A DNA stretch of 64,000 bases from a bacterium (GTDB taxonomy: Bacteria > Bacillota > Bacilli > Lactobacillales > Streptococcaceae). The notes beneath the pieces are model-generated. The model made no database searches, had not been told where the DNA came from, and saw nothing but the letters and a program-made list of their open reading frames with translations. The translations under genes were made by a program, and so were the position numbers. Positions within the stretch are counted from its first letter, which is position 1; every line of letters starts with the position of its first letter. Shown here in pieces: positions 53,964-63,345 of this stretch. The stretch covers positions 496,001 through 560,000 of the forward strand of contig CAJNCG010000002.1 of assembly GCA_905221205.1 (NCBI GenBank). The letters run 5' to 3'.

Positions 53964-54017
53964 AAGGGAGTAATCAGTAAGAAGTGGTTACAAAAAATAA
54001 TGAATGAGGTAAAAGAA

Positions 54018-54536
54018 ATGGTAGAATTGAAAAAAGAAGCAGTAAAAGACGTAACATCATTGACAAAAGCAGCGCCAGTAGCATTGGCAAAAACAAAGGA
54101 AGTGTTGAACCAAGCTGTTGCTGATTTGTACGTAGCCCACGTGGCTTTGCACCAAGTACACTGGTACATGCGTGGTCGTGGTTTCCTTGTATGGCATCCA
54201 AAAATGGATGAGTACATGGAAGCTCTTGACGGTCAATTGGATGAAATCAGCGAACGCTTGATTACACTTGGAGGTAGCCCATTCTCTACATTGACAGAAT
54301 TCCTTCAAAACAGTGAAATCGAAGAAGAAGCTGGTGAATACCGTAATGTTGAAGAAAGCTTGGAGCGTGTCCTTGCTATCTACCGTTACTTGTCAGAACT
54401 CTTCCAAAAAGGTTTGGATGTTACTGATGAAGAAGGTGACGATGTAACAAACGGTATCTTCTCAGACGCTAAAACTGAAACAGATAAAACAATCTGGATG
54501 CTTGCAGCAGAACTTGGACAAGCACCTGGTTTGTAA
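54018..54536 (+). CDS. dpr: Dps-like peroxide resistance ferritin
   Basis: 172-residue mini-ferritin that oxidises and stores iron and protects against hydrogen peroxide, important in streptococci that make peroxide themselves and lack catalase. Ferroxidase-centre residues are conserved in [25 protein letters not shown] (about 48-72; His48, His60, Asp64) and DEISERL (Asp75, Glu79). The start used is [11 protein letters not shown], with GAGGT seven bases upstream; an ATG at 54000 adds six residues that would overlap that ribosome site. Expected to form a 12-subunit shell in the cytoplasm. Confidence 0.95.
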   Translation: MVELKKEAVKDVTSLTKAAPVALAKTKEVLNQAVADLYVAHVALHQVHWYMRGRGFLVWHPKMDEYMEALDGQLDEISERLITLGGSPFSTLTEFLQNSEIEEEAGEYRNVEESLERVLAIYRYLSELFQKGLDVTDEEGDDVTNGIFSDAKTETDKTIWMLAAELGQAPGL

Positions 54537-54556
54537 GAAATAAGGCAACATAGATA

Positions 54557-54586
54557 AATCTGTAAGAAATTTCTTACAGATTTTTT
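54557..54586 (+). terminator. dpr terminator
   Basis: A 26-base perfect palindrome, AATCTGTAAGAAA / TTTCTTACAGATT, then four more T. Confidence 0.88.
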
Positions 54587-54665
54587 CTATTCTGTAAGCT
54601 ATTCCAAACCAGTCTTTTTTTGAGTTTTTTGATAAAATAGTACTATCAGTGAAAAGGATGGAAGC

Positions 54666-55172
54666 ATGACTAAGAAAATCGTAGCTATTTGGGCCCAGGA
54701 TGAAGAGGGTGTGATTGGGAAGGACAATCGTCTGCCTTGGTATTTGCCCGCAGAATTGCAACACTTTAAAGAAACAACTCTGAATCATGCTATCTTGATG
54801 GGGCGTGTGACCTTTGATGGAATGGGACGTCGTCTGCTTCCAAAACGGGAGACCTTGATTTTGACACGTAATTCGGAAGAAAAGATAGACGGGGTTGCTA
54901 CTTTTCGTGATGTCCAGTCTGTTCTGGACTGGTATCAGGGTCAAGATAAGAATCTCTATATTATCGGTGGCAAGCAAATTTTTCAGGCTTTTGAACCCTA
55001 CCTTGACGAAGTGATTGTCACCCAAATTCATGCTCGGGTGGAGGGAGATACCTATTTCCCTAAGGAGTTTGATTTGTCTCTTTTTGAGACAGTTTCAAGT
55101 AAATCCTATACAAAAGATGAGAAAAATCCTTATGATTTTACCATCCAATACCGCAAGAGAAAGGAAGTCTAA
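54666..55172 (+). CDS. dfr: Dihydrofolate reductase
   Basis: 168-residue enzyme reducing dihydrofolate with NADPH; the target of trimethoprim. Substrate-site sequence [25 protein letters not shown] (7-31) and the NADPH-site IIGGKQIF (99-106) are intact. Residue 100 is isoleucine, the form associated with trimethoprim susceptibility in pneumococcus (Leu100 marks resistance). Residue 92 is glycine and 120 glutamine; pneumococcal references have Asp92 and His120 from memory, probably ordinary species variation. It is first in a run dfr, small membrane protein, clpX, engB; the next start codon overlaps its TAA by one base. Confidence 0.95.
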   Translation: MTKKIVAIWAQDEEGVIGKDNRLPWYLPAELQHFKETTLNHAILMGRVTFDGMGRRLLPKRETLILTRNSEEKIDGVATFRDVQSVLDWYQGQDKNLYIIGGKQIFQAFEPYLDEVIVTQIHARVEGDTYFPKEFDLSLFETVSSKSYTKDEKNPYDFTIQYRKRKEV

Positions 55173-55342
55173 TGGAACGTAGTATATTTGGTTTTTTCAC
55201 AGCCATGCTGTGTTTAGTCTGCTTGCTTGCTGGGGCACAGGCTTTTCGTAAAAAGCGCTATGGACTTTCTGTCCTGCTCTGGTTAAATGCCTTTACCAAT
55301 TTGGTCAATAGTATCCATGCTTTTTACATGACCTTATTTTAG
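55172..55342 (+). CDS. Small membrane protein between dfr and clpX
   Basis: 56-residue protein ([21 protein letters not shown] ... HAFYMTLF split over the sequence) that reads ATG at 55172 to TAG at 55342. It has one clear hydrophobic segment (about 5-24), a basic turn (FRKKRYG) and a second, less hydrophobic segment (about 31-55), so a two-pass hairpin in the membrane is plausible. The ATG overlaps the dfr stop (TAATG), with AAAGGAAGT as ribosome site, so translation is coupled to dfr. A gene of this size sits here in pneumococcus too. Function unknown; I recognise no family. Confidence 0.75.
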   Translation: MERSIFGFFTAMLCLVCLLAGAQAFRKKRYGLSVLLWLNAFTNLVNSIHAFYMTLF

Positions 55343-55378
55343 ATAGAATGACAGTATAGAATAGAACGGAAGGAAATC

Positions 55379-56611
55379 ATGACTACAACTAGGAATAATG
55401 ATATGATGGTTTATTGCTCATTTTGTGGCAAAAGCCAAGAAGAAGTACAAAAAATAATCGCTGGGAACAACGCCTTTATTTGTAATGAATGTGTGGAGTT
55501 AGCCCAGGAAATCATTCGGGAGGAATTGGCTGAGGAAGTCTTGGCAGACTTGTCAGAAGTTCCAAAACCCATCGAACTCCTCCATATCTTGAACCACTAC
55601 GTAATCGGTCAAGATCGTGCCAAACGTGCCTTGGCAGTAGCAGTTTACAATCACTACAAACGCATCAATTTCCACGATACGCGTGAAGAGTCAGAGGATG
55701 TGGACTTGCAGAAGTCAAACATCCTGATGATTGGCCCAACTGGTTCAGGGAAAACTTTCCTTGCTCAGACCTTGGCTAAGAGCTTGAATGTGCCTTTTGC
55801 CATTGCGGATGCAACAGCTCTTACTGAGGCTGGTTATGTGGGTGAGGACGTGGAAAATATCCTCCTCAAACTCTTGCAGGCTGCTGACTTTAACATTGAA
55901 CGTGCAGAGCGTGGTATTATCTATGTAGATGAGATTGACAAGATTGCCAAGAAGAGCGAGAACGTTTCTATCACACGTGATGTTTCTGGTGAAGGCGTGC
56001 AACAAGCCCTTCTCAAAATTATCGAGGGAACTGTAGCTAGCGTACCGCCTCAAGGTGGACGTAAACATCCACAACAAGAAATGATTCAAGTGGATACTAA
56101 AAATATCCTCTTCATCGTGGGTGGTGCCTTTGATGGCATTGAAGAAATCGTCAAACAACGTCTGGGTGAAAAGGTTATCGGTTTTGGTCAAAATAACAAG
56201 GCGATTGACGAAAACAGCTCATATATGCAAGAAATCATCGCAGAAGATATTCAAAAATTCGGGATTATCCCTGAGTTGATTGGACGCTTGCCTGTCTTTG
56301 CAGCCCTTGAGCAATTGACAGTCGATGACTTGGTTCGCATCTTGAAAGAGCCAAGAAATGCCTTGGTGAAACAATATCAAACCTTGCTTTCTTATGATGA
56401 TGTTGAGTTGGAATTTGACGACGAGGCCCTTCAAGAGATTGCCAATAAGGCTATCGAACGCAAAACTGGTGCGCGTGGTCTTCGCTCGATCATCGAAGAA
56501 ACCATGCTAGACGTCATGTTTGAAGTACCGAGTCAGGAAAATGTGAAATTGGTCCGCATCACAAAAGAAGCTGTCGATGGAACGGATAAACCAATCCTAG
56601 AAACAGCCTAG
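55379..56611 (+). CDS. clpX: ATP-dependent Clp protease ATP-binding subunit ClpX
   Basis: 410-residue AAA+ unfoldase that feeds substrates to ClpP. The N-terminal zinc-binding domain has four cysteines (Cys13, Cys16, Cys35, Cys38), Walker A GPTGSGKT is at 119-126, Walker B is YVDEIDK near 181-187, and the pore-2 region GGRKHPQQE and sensor-2 [11 protein letters not shown] are present. Full length. It follows ACGGAAGG and is followed 8 nt later by engB, the usual clpX-engB pair in low-GC Gram-positives. Confidence 0.98.
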   Translation: MTTTRNNDMMVYCSFCGKSQEEVQKIIAGNNAFICNECVELAQEIIREELAEEVLADLSEVPKPIELLHILNHYVIGQDRAKRALAVAVYNHYKRINFHDTREESEDVDLQKSNILMIGPTGSGKTFLAQTLAKSLNVPFAIADATALTEAGYVGEDVENILLKLLQAADFNIERAERGIIYVDEIDKIAKKSENVSITRDVSGEGVQQALLKIIEGTVASVPPQGGRKHPQQEMIQVDTKNILFIVGGAFDGIEEIVKQRLGEKVIGFGQNNKAIDENSSYMQEIIAEDIQKFGIIPELIGRLPVFAALEQLTVDDLVRILKEPRNALVKQYQTLLSYDDVELEFDDEALQEIANKAIERKTGARGLRSIIEETMLDVMFEVPSQENVKLVRITKEAVDGTDKPILETA

Positions 56612-56619
56612 AGGTGACT

Positions 56620-57207
56620 ATGGAACTTAATACACACAATGCTGAAATCTTGCTCAGTGCGGCCAATAAATCCCACTATCCGCAGGATGAACTACCAGAG
56701 ATTGCCCTAGCAGGGCGGTCAAATGTTGGCAAGTCTAGCTTCATAAACACCATGCTGAACCGCAAGAATCTAGCGAGAACTTCAGGGAAACCTGGTAAAA
56801 CCCAGCTTCTCAACTTCTTTAATATCGATGACAAGATGCGCTTTGTGGATGTGCCTGGTTATGGTTATGCCCGCGTTTCTAAAAAGGAACGTGAAAAGTG
56901 GGGTCGCATGATTGAGGAGTATCTGACAACTAGGGAAAATCTCCGTGCGGTAGTCAGTTTAGTTGACCTTCGTCATGACCCGTCAGCAGATGATGTGCAG
57001 ATGTACGAATTTCTCAAGTATTACGAGATTCCGGTTATTATCGTTGCGACCAAGGCGGACAAGATTCCTCGTGGTAAATGGAACAAGCACGAATCAGCAA
57101 TCAAAAAGAAATTAAACTTTGACCCAAGTGACGACTTCATCCTCTTTTCATCTGTCAGCAAGGCAGGGATGGACCAAGCTTGGGATGCAATCTTAGAAAA
57201 ATTGTGA
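56620..57207 (+). CDS. engB: Ribosome biogenesis GTP-binding protein EngB (YsxC)
   Basis: 195-residue TrmE-Era-EngA-family GTPase required for late assembly of the 50S subunit. G1 loop GRSNVGKSS (32-40), G3 DVPGYGYA near 76-83, and G4 TKAD near 143-146 are all present. The start used is the ATG at 56620 (MELNTHNAE) because AGAGGTGA sits just ahead; a GTG two codons earlier is inside that ribosome site. Co-transcribed with clpX. Confidence 0.96.
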   Translation: MELNTHNAEILLSAANKSHYPQDELPEIALAGRSNVGKSSFINTMLNRKNLARTSGKPGKTQLLNFFNIDDKMRFVDVPGYGYARVSKKEREKWGRMIEEYLTTRENLRAVVSLVDLRHDPSADDVQMYEFLKYYEIPVIIVATKADKIPRGKWNKHESAIKKKLNFDPSDDFILFSSVSKAGMDQAWDAILEKL

Positions 57208-57217
57208 GGTAAAGAAA

Positions 57218-57598
57218 ATGGCAAAAACAATTCATACAGATAAAGCTCCAAAGGCTATCGGACCATATGTTCAAGGAAAAATCGTTGGCAATCTTTTATT
57301 TGCTAGCGGTCAAGTTCCTCTCTCTCCTGAAACTGGGGAAATCGTTGGAGAAACCATCCAAGAACAGACAGAACAAGTCTTGAAAAATATTGGTGCTATT
57401 TTGGCAGAAGCAGGAACAGACTTTGACCATGTTGTCAAAACAACTTGCTTCTTGAGCGATATGAACGACTTTGTTCCTTTTAACGAGGTTTACCAAACGG
57501 CCTTTAAAGAGGAATTTCCAGCTCGTTCAGCTGTGGAGGTAGCTCGTCTTCCTCGTGATGTAAAAGTCGAAATTGAAGTCATCGCAGAGATTGGATAA
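57218..57598 (+). CDS. RidA family reactive enamine/imine deaminase
   Basis: 126-residue YjgF/YER057c/UK114-family protein that usually hydrolyses reactive 2-aminoacrylate-type intermediates, forming a cytoplasmic trimer. Family landmarks: GPYVQGKIVGNLLFASGQVPL (about 16-36), the VVKTTCFLSDMNDF segment (about 68-81), and PARSAVEVARLPRDVKVEIEVIA at the end, containing the arginine that binds the carboxylate. It starts 10 nt after engB and is closed by a hairpin at 57606. Confidence 0.9.
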   Translation: MAKTIHTDKAPKAIGPYVQGKIVGNLLFASGQVPLSPETGEIVGETIQEQTEQVLKNIGAILAEAGTDFDHVVKTTCFLSDMNDFVPFNEVYQTAFKEEFPARSAVEVARLPRDVKVEIEVIAEIG

Positions 57599-57605
57599 GC
57601 TAGTT

Positions 57606-57632
57606 GAAGTTTGGTGTTGCCAAACTTCTTTT
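57606..57632 (+). terminator. Terminator after the RidA gene
   Basis: Nine-base-pair stem GAAGTTTGG / CCAAACTTC, loop TGTTG, then only four T. The rapZ ribosome site (AAGGAGAAAA) follows, so termination is likely partial. Confidence 0.65.
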
Positions 57633-57649
57633 GATATAAGGAGAAAAAG

Positions 57650-58540
57650 ATGACAAAGAAACAACTTCACTTGGTGATTGTGACAGGGATGAGTGGTGCT
57701 GGGAAAACCGTGGCCATTCAATCCTTTGAGGATCTAGGTTATTTTACTATTGATAATATGCCGCCAGCTCTCTTGCCTAAATTTTTACAGTTGGTGGAAA
57801 CAAAGGAAGACGACCATAAGTTGGCCTTGGTGGTGGATATGCGTAGCCGTTCTTTCTTCTCAGAGATTCAAACTGTTTTGGATGAGTTGGAAAACAAGGA
57901 AGAACTGGACTTTAAAATTCTCTTTTTGGACGCAGCAGATAAGGAATTGGTCGCTCGTTACAAGGAAACCAGACGGAGTCACCCACTAGCTGCAGACGGA
58001 CGGATTTTGGATGGAATCAAGCTGGAGCGTGAACTCTTGGCGCCGCTGAAAAACATGAGTCAAAATGTGGTGGATACGACAGAACTCACACCTCGTGAGC
58101 TACGTAAGACCATTGCAGAGCAGTTTGCGGATCAGGAACAAGCCCAGTCTTTCCGTATCGAGGTCATGTCTTTCGGCTTTAAATATGGAATCCCTATTGA
58201 TGCGGATTTAGTCTTTGATGTGCGCTTTTTGCCAAATCCATATTACCTTCCAGAACTGAGAAACCAAACGGGTGTGGATGAACCTGTTTATGATTATGTC
58301 ATGAACCATCCTGAGTCAGAAGACTTCTATCAACATTTGTTGGCCTTGATTGAGCCGATTTTGCCAAGTTATCAAAAGGAAGGGAAGTCTGTTTTGACCA
58401 TTGCCATGGGTTGTACAGGGGGGCAACACCGCAGTGTGGCCTTTGCCAAACGCTTGGCGCAGGACTTATCCAAGAATTGGCCTGTCAATGAAGGGCATCG
58501 CGACAAAGACCGAAGAAAGGAAACGGTAAACCGTTCATGA
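57650..58540 (+). CDS. rapZ: RNase adapter / nucleotide-binding protein RapZ (YvcJ)
   Basis: 296-residue P-loop protein. Walker A GMSGAGKT is at 13-20, and the C-terminal domain has the conserved [12 protein letters not shown] region (near 266-277) that binds amino-sugar metabolite in E. coli RapZ. In Gram-positives (YvcJ) it binds and hydrolyses nucleotides and affects competence; the sRNA role known from E. coli is not shown for streptococci. It overlaps yvcK by 4 nt (ATGA), as part of the conserved rapZ-yvcK-whiA operon. Confidence 0.94.
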   Translation: MTKKQLHLVIVTGMSGAGKTVAIQSFEDLGYFTIDNMPPALLPKFLQLVETKEDDHKLALVVDMRSRSFFSEIQTVLDELENKEELDFKILFLDAADKELVARYKETRRSHPLAADGRILDGIKLERELLAPLKNMSQNVVDTTELTPRELRKTIAEQFADQEQAQSFRIEVMSFGFKYGIPIDADLVFDVRFLPNPYYLPELRNQTGVDEPVYDYVMNHPESEDFYQHLLALIEPILPSYQKEGKSVLTIAMGCTGGQHRSVAFAKRLAQDLSKNWPVNEGHRDKDRRKETVNRS

Positions 58541-59514
58541 GAAAACCAAAGATAACGGTGATTGGTGGAGGAACTGGGATTCCTGTCATTCTAAAAAGTC
58601 TGCGGGAAAAAGATGTGGAAATTGCTGCTATCGTAACGGTGGCGGATGATGGTGGTTCGTCAGGTGAACTCCGAAAAAATATGCAACAATTGACACCGCC
58701 AGGCGATCTCCGAAATGTCCTTGTGGCCATGTCGGATATGCCTAAGTTTTATGAGAAGGTCTTTCAGTATCGCTTTTCTGAGGATGCCGGAGCCTTTGCT
58801 GGCCATCCACTGGGAAATCTCATTATTGCTGGCTTGTCAGAAATGCAGGGTTCGACTTATAATGCCATGCAGTTGCTGAGCAAATTTTTCCATACAACTG
58901 GGAAGATTTATCCTTCCAGTGACCATCCTTTGACCCTTCATGCAGTCTTTCAGGATGGGACAGAAGTGGCTGGAGAGAGCCATATTGCAGATTATCCGGG
59001 CATGATTGATCATGTCTATGTGACCAATACCCTCAACGATGATATACCTCTTGCCAGCCGTCGAGTAGTGCAGACCATTCTTGAAAGTGACATGATTGTC
59101 CTCGGACCTGGTTCTCTCTTTACCTCGATTTTGCCCAATATCGTGATTAAAGAAATCGGGCAGGCGCTTTTGGAAACCAAGGCAGAAATCGCCTATGTTT
59201 GCAATATCATGACCCAACGTGGGGAAACGGAACACTTTACAGATAGTGATCACGTGGAAGTCTTGCATTGTCACCTTGGTCGCCCTTTTATCGATACGGT
59301 CTTGGTGAATATCGAAAAAGTACCGCAGGAATATATGAATTCCAATCGTTTTGATGAATACTTGGTGCAGGTGGAACATGATTTTTCTGGTCTTTGTAAG
59401 CAAGTTCCGCGCGTGATTTCATCCAACTTCCTTCGTCTGGAAAATGGAGGTGCCTTTCACGATGGAGATTTGATTGTGGACGAGTTGATGCGGATTATAC
59501 AGGTGAGAAAATGA
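58537..59514 (+). CDS. yvcK: Gluconeogenesis/morphogenesis factor YvcK (CofD-like)
   Basis: 325-residue UDP-sugar-binding protein of the YvcK family. The N-terminal [15 protein letters not shown] (about 8-22) and [13 protein letters not shown] (about 38-50) are the nucleotide/sugar-binding loops shared with CofD. In other Firmicutes YvcK is needed for growth on gluconeogenic carbon and for cell shape, and can be a target of Ser/Thr kinases. It overlaps rapZ and whiA by 4 nt each, so translation is coupled across three genes. Confidence 0.95.
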   Translation: MRKPKITVIGGGTGIPVILKSLREKDVEIAAIVTVADDGGSSGELRKNMQQLTPPGDLRNVLVAMSDMPKFYEKVFQYRFSEDAGAFAGHPLGNLIIAGLSEMQGSTYNAMQLLSKFFHTTGKIYPSSDHPLTLHAVFQDGTEVAGESHIADYPGMIDHVYVTNTLNDDIPLASRRVVQTILESDMIVLGPGSLFTSILPNIVIKEIGQALLETKAEIAYVCNIMTQRGETEHFTDSDHVEVLHCHLGRPFIDTVLVNIEKVPQEYMNSNRFDEYLVQVEHDFSGLCKQVPRVISSNFLRLENGGAFHDGDLIVDELMRIIQVRK

Positions 59515-60422
59515 GTTTCACAGTAGCAGTAAAAGAAGAAATCCTAGGTCAACATCATCTGAGCCGACATGAATTATCTGCCATTATCAAGATGTCTGGT
59601 AGCATCGGTCTCTCAACTTCAGGCTTGACCTTGTCAGTCGTGACAGAAAATGCCAAACTGGCTCGTCACCTATATGAGTCCTTCCTCCATTTCTATGAAA
59701 TTAAATCGGAAATCCGCCACCACCAAAGAAGTAATCTTCGCAAGAATCGGGTCTATACTGTTTTTACAGATGAAAAGGTACAGGACTTGCTGAGTGATTT
59801 GCACTTGGCCGACTCTTTCTTTGGCCTGGAAACAGGTATTGATGAGGCAATTTTATCAGACGAGGAAGCAGGCCGTGCCTATCTCTGTGGAGCTTTCTTG
59901 GCAAATGGAAGCATTCGTGACCCTGAGTCAGGCAAGTACCAGTTGGAAATCAGTTCTGTTTACCTGGACCACGCGCAAGGGATTGCCTCTCTTCTCCAGC
60001 AATTTTTACTGGATGCCAAGGTACTTGAGCGTAAGAAGGGAGCTGTGACCTATCTCCAGCGTGCCGAAGATATTATGGACTTCTTGATTGTCATCGGAGC
60101 CATGCAGGCGCGTGATGATTTTGAGAGAGTAAAGATTTTGCGGGAAACTCGTAATGACCTCAATCGGGCCAATAATGCTGAAACAGCCAATATCGCTCGG
60201 ACAGTTTCTGCCAGTATGAAGACTATCAACAATATCAGTAAAATCAAAGATATCATGGGACTAGAGAATTTGCCAGTGGATTTGCAGGAGGTAGCGCAAT
60301 TACGAATTCAGCACCCAGATTACTCTATCCAGCAGTTAGCAGATAGCCTCAGCACCCCTCTGACCAAAAGTGGTGTCAATCACAGACTTAGAAAGATAAA
60401 CAAGATTGCTGATGAATTATAA
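59511..60422 (+). CDS. whiA: WhiA DNA-binding protein
   Basis: 303-residue protein with an N-terminal LAGLIDADG-homing-endonuclease-like fold ([21 protein letters not shown] near 125-145, without nuclease residues) and a C-terminal helix-turn-helix domain ([29 protein letters not shown] near 268-296). In Firmicutes it affects division and chromosome segregation. It is the last gene of the rapZ-yvcK-whiA operon. Its stop faces a minus-strand gene, with a shared hairpin terminator in between. Confidence 0.95.
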   Translation: MSFTVAVKEEILGQHHLSRHELSAIIKMSGSIGLSTSGLTLSVVTENAKLARHLYESFLHFYEIKSEIRHHQRSNLRKNRVYTVFTDEKVQDLLSDLHLADSFFGLETGIDEAILSDEEAGRAYLCGAFLANGSIRDPESGKYQLEISSVYLDHAQGIASLLQQFLLDAKVLERKKGAVTYLQRAEDIMDFLIVIGAMQARDDFERVKILRETRNDLNRANNAETANIARTVSASMKTINNISKIKDIMGLENLPVDLQEVAQLRIQHPDYSIQQLADSLSTPLTKSGVNHRLRKINKIADEL

Positions 60423-60457
60423 AACCACGAATCCTATGTGACTCGTGGTTCTTTTTT
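60423..60457. terminator. Bidirectional terminator between whiA and the reductase gene
   Basis: AACCACGA (60423-60430) / TCGTGGTT (60443-60450), with T on the plus-strand exit and A ahead of the stem, so it can serve both convergent genes. Confidence 0.8.
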
Positions 60458-61424
60458 ATAAACTGGTTGAGTGTTTTGGTTGTACTTTTTGCTCAGGGTC
60501 AATGTAGTTGATGGCATTGTTGACAGCAGTTGGAGCTTCTCCCAGTCCTGTCGCAATCAAATCAATTTTTCCGTCATAGTAGCAGCAGTCACCGATAGCA
60601 TAGATACCTGCTTGGCTAGATTCTTGCTTGCTGTTGACGATAATCTTGTGGCGGTTGAGGTCCAGACCCCAGTTTTTGAGGTTACCGACCGAAGATTTGA
60701 AACCATAGTTTACAAAGAGGTGGTCTAGGTCAATCGTTTCGGTTTCATCAGATTTGACTTTTGTGATTTCAAGTTTATCAAGCGTTTTTCCATCTCCAAG
60801 GAGTTGGCTAGGGACGAATGGTGTTTTAATGGCTACAGATGATTCTTGTAAGGCTTGGACACTGTGTTCCAAGGCTCGGAAATTATCTCTGCGGTGAACA
60901 AGGGTAGTTGGCGCAATTTTTTCAAAAGCCAAAGCCCAATCCACAGCTGAGTCTCCTCCACCAAGAATCGTAACATTTTTACCAGCGTATTGCTGAATGT
61001 TAGAAACGTGGTAGTGGATATTTTCATAGCCCTCAACCCCTTCAAGTTCCAGCGGACGTGGTTTGAAGGCACCACCACCCATTGCGATGATGACTGTTTT
61101 AGTCAGGTGACTTCCTTTAGAAGTTGTGATGACAAAGCCTTGATTTTGTTTTTCAATCTCAAGAACCGTTTCATTGAGATGAATAGGGGTATCAAAGCCA
61201 TTTAATTGCTCGATTAGACGATTAGTCAACTCTTCTCCAGTCAGGTTTGGGAACCCTGGGACGTCTAGGATTTCCTTTTCAGGGTAGAGAATAGCAGGTT
61301 GTCCACCTAGTTGTGGAAGGGAGTCGATGATTTGGACCTTGGCTTGGCGTAGGTGGGCGTAGAATGCTGCAAAAAGCCCGACTGGACCACCACCTACAAT
61401 GGTAATATCATATAGTTGAGACAT
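60456..61424 (-). CDS. Ferredoxin/flavodoxin--NADP+ reductase (TrxB2 type)
   Basis: 322-residue flavoprotein built like thioredoxin reductase. FAD site GGGPVGLFAAFYAH (about 10-23), NADPH site ILGGGDSAVDWAL (about 155-167), and the GDCCYYDGK FAD loop near 275. The redox CxxC of true thioredoxin reductases is absent at the expected place, which argues for ferredoxin or flavodoxin as partner. The start used is MSQLYD at 61424, behind AAAGGAGAAACC read on the minus strand; longer in-frame starts would run into the BOX element. It is the only minus-strand gene in the right half of the window and may be driven from within or beyond the BOX. Confidence 0.88.
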   Translation of the reverse strand: MSQLYDITIVGGGPVGLFAAFYAHLRQAKVQIIDSLPQLGGQPAILYPEKEILDVPGFPNLTGEELTNRLIEQLNGFDTPIHLNETVLEIEKQNQGFVITTSKGSHLTKTVIIAMGGGAFKPRPLELEGVEGYENIHYHVSNIQQYAGKNVTILGGGDSAVDWALAFEKIAPTTLVHRRDNFRALEHSVQALQESSVAIKTPFVPSQLLGDGKTLDKLEITKVKSDETETIDLDHLFVNYGFKSSVGNLKNWGLDLNRHKIIVNSKQESSQAGIYAIGDCCYYDGKIDLIATGLGEAPTAVNNAINYIDPEQKVQPKHSTSL

Positions 61425-61449
61425 GGTTTCTCCTTTGTTTTTTCTAGTC

Positions 61450-61597
61450 ATACTCTTCGAAAATCTCTTCAAACCACGTCAGCGTCGCCTTACCGTAGCT
61501 ATGGTTACTGACTTCGTCAGTTCTAGCCACAACCTCAAAACACTGTTTTGAGGTTGTGGCTAGCTTCCTAGTTTGCTCTTTGATTTTCATTGAGTAT
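61450..61597 (-). repeat. BOX element (boxA, boxB, boxC)
   Basis: 148-bp element with termini ATACTC ... GAGTAT. On the minus strand: boxA from 61597, a central boxB with the inverted CTCAAAACA/TGTTTTGAG and CTGACGAAGTCAG hairpins, then boxC with the GGCGACGCTGACG core. It lies 25 bp before the start codon of the minus-strand reductase gene and 70 bp before the -10 of cdaA, so it fills the divergent promoter region. Confidence 0.9.
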
Positions 61598-61669
61598 CAG
61601 TTTATTTTATCATATTTTTTCTTTAATTTAAAATGAAGTAGGATAGGGAAAAAAATGTCAGAAAAATGG

Positions 61670-61675
61670 TATAAT
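61670..61675 (+). promoter_or_regulatory. Extended -10 of the cdaA operon
   Basis: TATAAT preceded by TGG. It lies downstream of an in-frame ATG at 61655, which therefore cannot be the start of cdaA and supports the ATG at 61712. Confidence 0.65.
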
Positions 61676-61711
61676 AGAAAGGAACGTGTTTGGACAGAGA
61701 GGAGACAGCAG

Positions 61712-62569
61712 ATGAACTTTCAACAATTATCCAACCTGCAATATTGGACTAGCTTGTTTTCTAGTCCTTGGAGTATTGCCATCAATTTGTTTGATATTTT
61801 GATTGTGGCCTATATTTTATATCGTTTTACAAAAGCGATAGCTGGCACCAAGATTATGATTTTGGTGCGGGGGGTCGTGATCTTTGTATTAGCCCAGGTT
61901 GTGGCCAATATCCTTGGTTTAACAACGATTTCTTGGTTGATTAATCAGATTATCACCTATGGGGTTATTGCTGCAGTTGTTATCTTCTCTCCAGAGATTC
62001 GAACTGGTTTGGAACGCTTGGGAAGGGCGACAGATTTCTTTTCTACTACTCAAATTAGTGCAGAAGAGCAAATGATTCGTGCCTTTGTCAAGTCAGTTGA
62101 ATATATGAGTCCTCGTAAGATTGGCGCTCTGGTTGCTATTCAACGAGTTCGAACCTTGCAAGAATACATTGCGACAGGGATTCCCTTGGATGCCAAAATT
62201 TCGGCAGAACTCCTCATCAATATCTTTATCCCCAACACTCCCCTACATGATGGTGCTGTGATTATCAGAGAAAATCGAATTGCAGTCACCTCTGCCTATC
62301 TGCCCTTAACAGAAAGCACAGGGATTTCCAAGGAATTTGGGACCAGACACCGGGCGGCTATCGGTTTATCAGAAGTATCCGATGCCTTGACCTTCATCGT
62401 CTCAGAGGAAACAGGTGGCATTTCTATTACTTATAATGGGATTTTCAAGCATGACTTGACTCTTGAGGAATTTGAAGCAGAGCTACGAACAATTCTTTTG
62501 CCAGCTGTTGAGGAAAAAGTCAGTTTCAAGGACCGTTTGCTAGGAGGTTGGAAATATGAGAAAAAATAG
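61712..62569 (+). CDS. cdaA: Diadenylate cyclase CdaA
   Basis: 285-residue membrane enzyme making the second messenger c-di-AMP from two ATP. Three hydrophobic segments (about 21-40, 46-66, 72-92) precede a DAC domain with DGA at 180-182 and RHR at 212-214 (GTRHRAAIG), the catalytic motifs. The start used is MNFQQL behind AGAGGAG; the promoter -10 at 61670 rules out the upstream ATG. It overlaps cdaR by 14 nt and stands before glmM: the conserved cdaA-cdaR-glmM order that links c-di-AMP to wall precursor synthesis. Confidence 0.95.
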   Translation: MNFQQLSNLQYWTSLFSSPWSIAINLFDILIVAYILYRFTKAIAGTKIMILVRGVVIFVLAQVVANILGLTTISWLINQIITYGVIAAVVIFSPEIRTGLERLGRATDFFSTTQISAEEQMIRAFVKSVEYMSPRKIGALVAIQRVRTLQEYIATGIPLDAKISAELLINIFIPNTPLHDGAVIIRENRIAVTSAYLPLTESTGISKEFGTRHRAAIGLSEVSDALTFIVSEETGGISITYNGIFKHDLTLEEFEAELRTILLPAVEEKVSFKDRLLGGWKYEKK

Positions 62570-63320
62570 TCTATATATCATTTCATCTCTCTTTTTTGCT
62601 TGTGTCTTATTCATATATGCAACGTCAACCAACTTTCAAAATAACAATACGGTAAGGCAGGTTAAATCAGAAACCTACACCAATACGATCACGAACGTTC
62701 CTATCGATATTCACTATGATGCTGACCAGTATTTCATTAGTGGATTTGCATCAGAGGTATCGGTTATCTTAACCGGAGCCAATCGTGTGACCTTGGCCAG
62801 CGAAATGCAGGAGAGCACTCGTAAGTTTAAGGTAACTGCTGATTTGACGGATGCCAGTGTTGGAACAATTGAAGTTCCCTTGAACATTGAAAATCTTCCA
62901 AGTGGATTGACCGCTGTGGCAACGCCTCAAAAAATCACAGTGAAAGTTGGGAAGAAGGTTAAGCGTGATGGGATGATTGTTGTGCCACAAGTTGACCAAA
63001 GCCAGATTGATCCTAAGCTACAAATTGATAGTGTAACTGTATCAAACGAACGAGTTTCAGTTACAACTGACCAGGAAACATTAGCTAAGATTGACAAAAT
63101 TATTGCACTTTTACCAACCAGCGAACGCATAACAGGTAATTATAGTGGTTCAGTACCCTTGCAGGCAATCGATCGCAATGGTGTTGTCTTACCGGCAGTG
63201 ATTACTCCATTTGATACAACAATGAAGGTGACTACAAAACCAGTAGCACCAAGTTCAAGCACAAGCAGTTCGTCGGAGACATCTTCGTCAACGAAAGCAA
63301 CTAGTTCAAAAACGAATTAA
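62556..63320 (+). CDS. cdaR: CdaA regulatory protein CdaR (YbbR domains)
   Basis: 254-residue extracytoplasmic protein with an N-terminal signal anchor (about 5-25) and two YbbR-type beta domains (about 45-215). It binds CdaA and alters c-di-AMP production in characterised Firmicutes. It has fewer YbbR domains than the longer Bacillus form, as usual in streptococci. The C-terminus is a low-complexity Ser/Thr tail (about 225-254). The start lies inside the end of cdaA, with ribosome site TAGGAGG, so the two are coupled. Confidence 0.92.
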   Translation: MRKNSLYIISSLFFACVLFIYATSTNFQNNNTVRQVKSETYTNTITNVPIDIHYDADQYFISGFASEVSVILTGANRVTLASEMQESTRKFKVTADLTDASVGTIEVPLNIENLPSGLTAVATPQKITVKVGKKVKRDGMIVVPQVDQSQIDPKLQIDSVTVSNERVSVTTDQETLAKIDKIIALLPTSERITGNYSGSVPLQAIDRNGVVLPAVITPFDTTMKVTTKPVAPSSSTSSSSETSSSTKATSSKTN

Positions 63321-63345
63321 AAATAGAAAAAGGATTTTATAAAAA

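Noticed and set aside
54666..55172. Possible trimethoprim-resistance allele of dfr
   Set aside because: Residue 100 is isoleucine, the susceptible state. Differences at 92 and 120 look like ordinary species variation, and no insertion near residue 30 is present.
58837..59403. 188-codon minus-strand frame inside yvcK, and comparable ones inside apt (49015-49515) and dfr (54462-55031)
   Set aside because: Antisense shadows of well-conserved genes; no start signals and no family resemblance.
61655..61711. Longer cdaA start at 61655
   Set aside because: The extension contains the likely -10 box of the operon, and the ATG at 61712 has a proper GAGGAG site.
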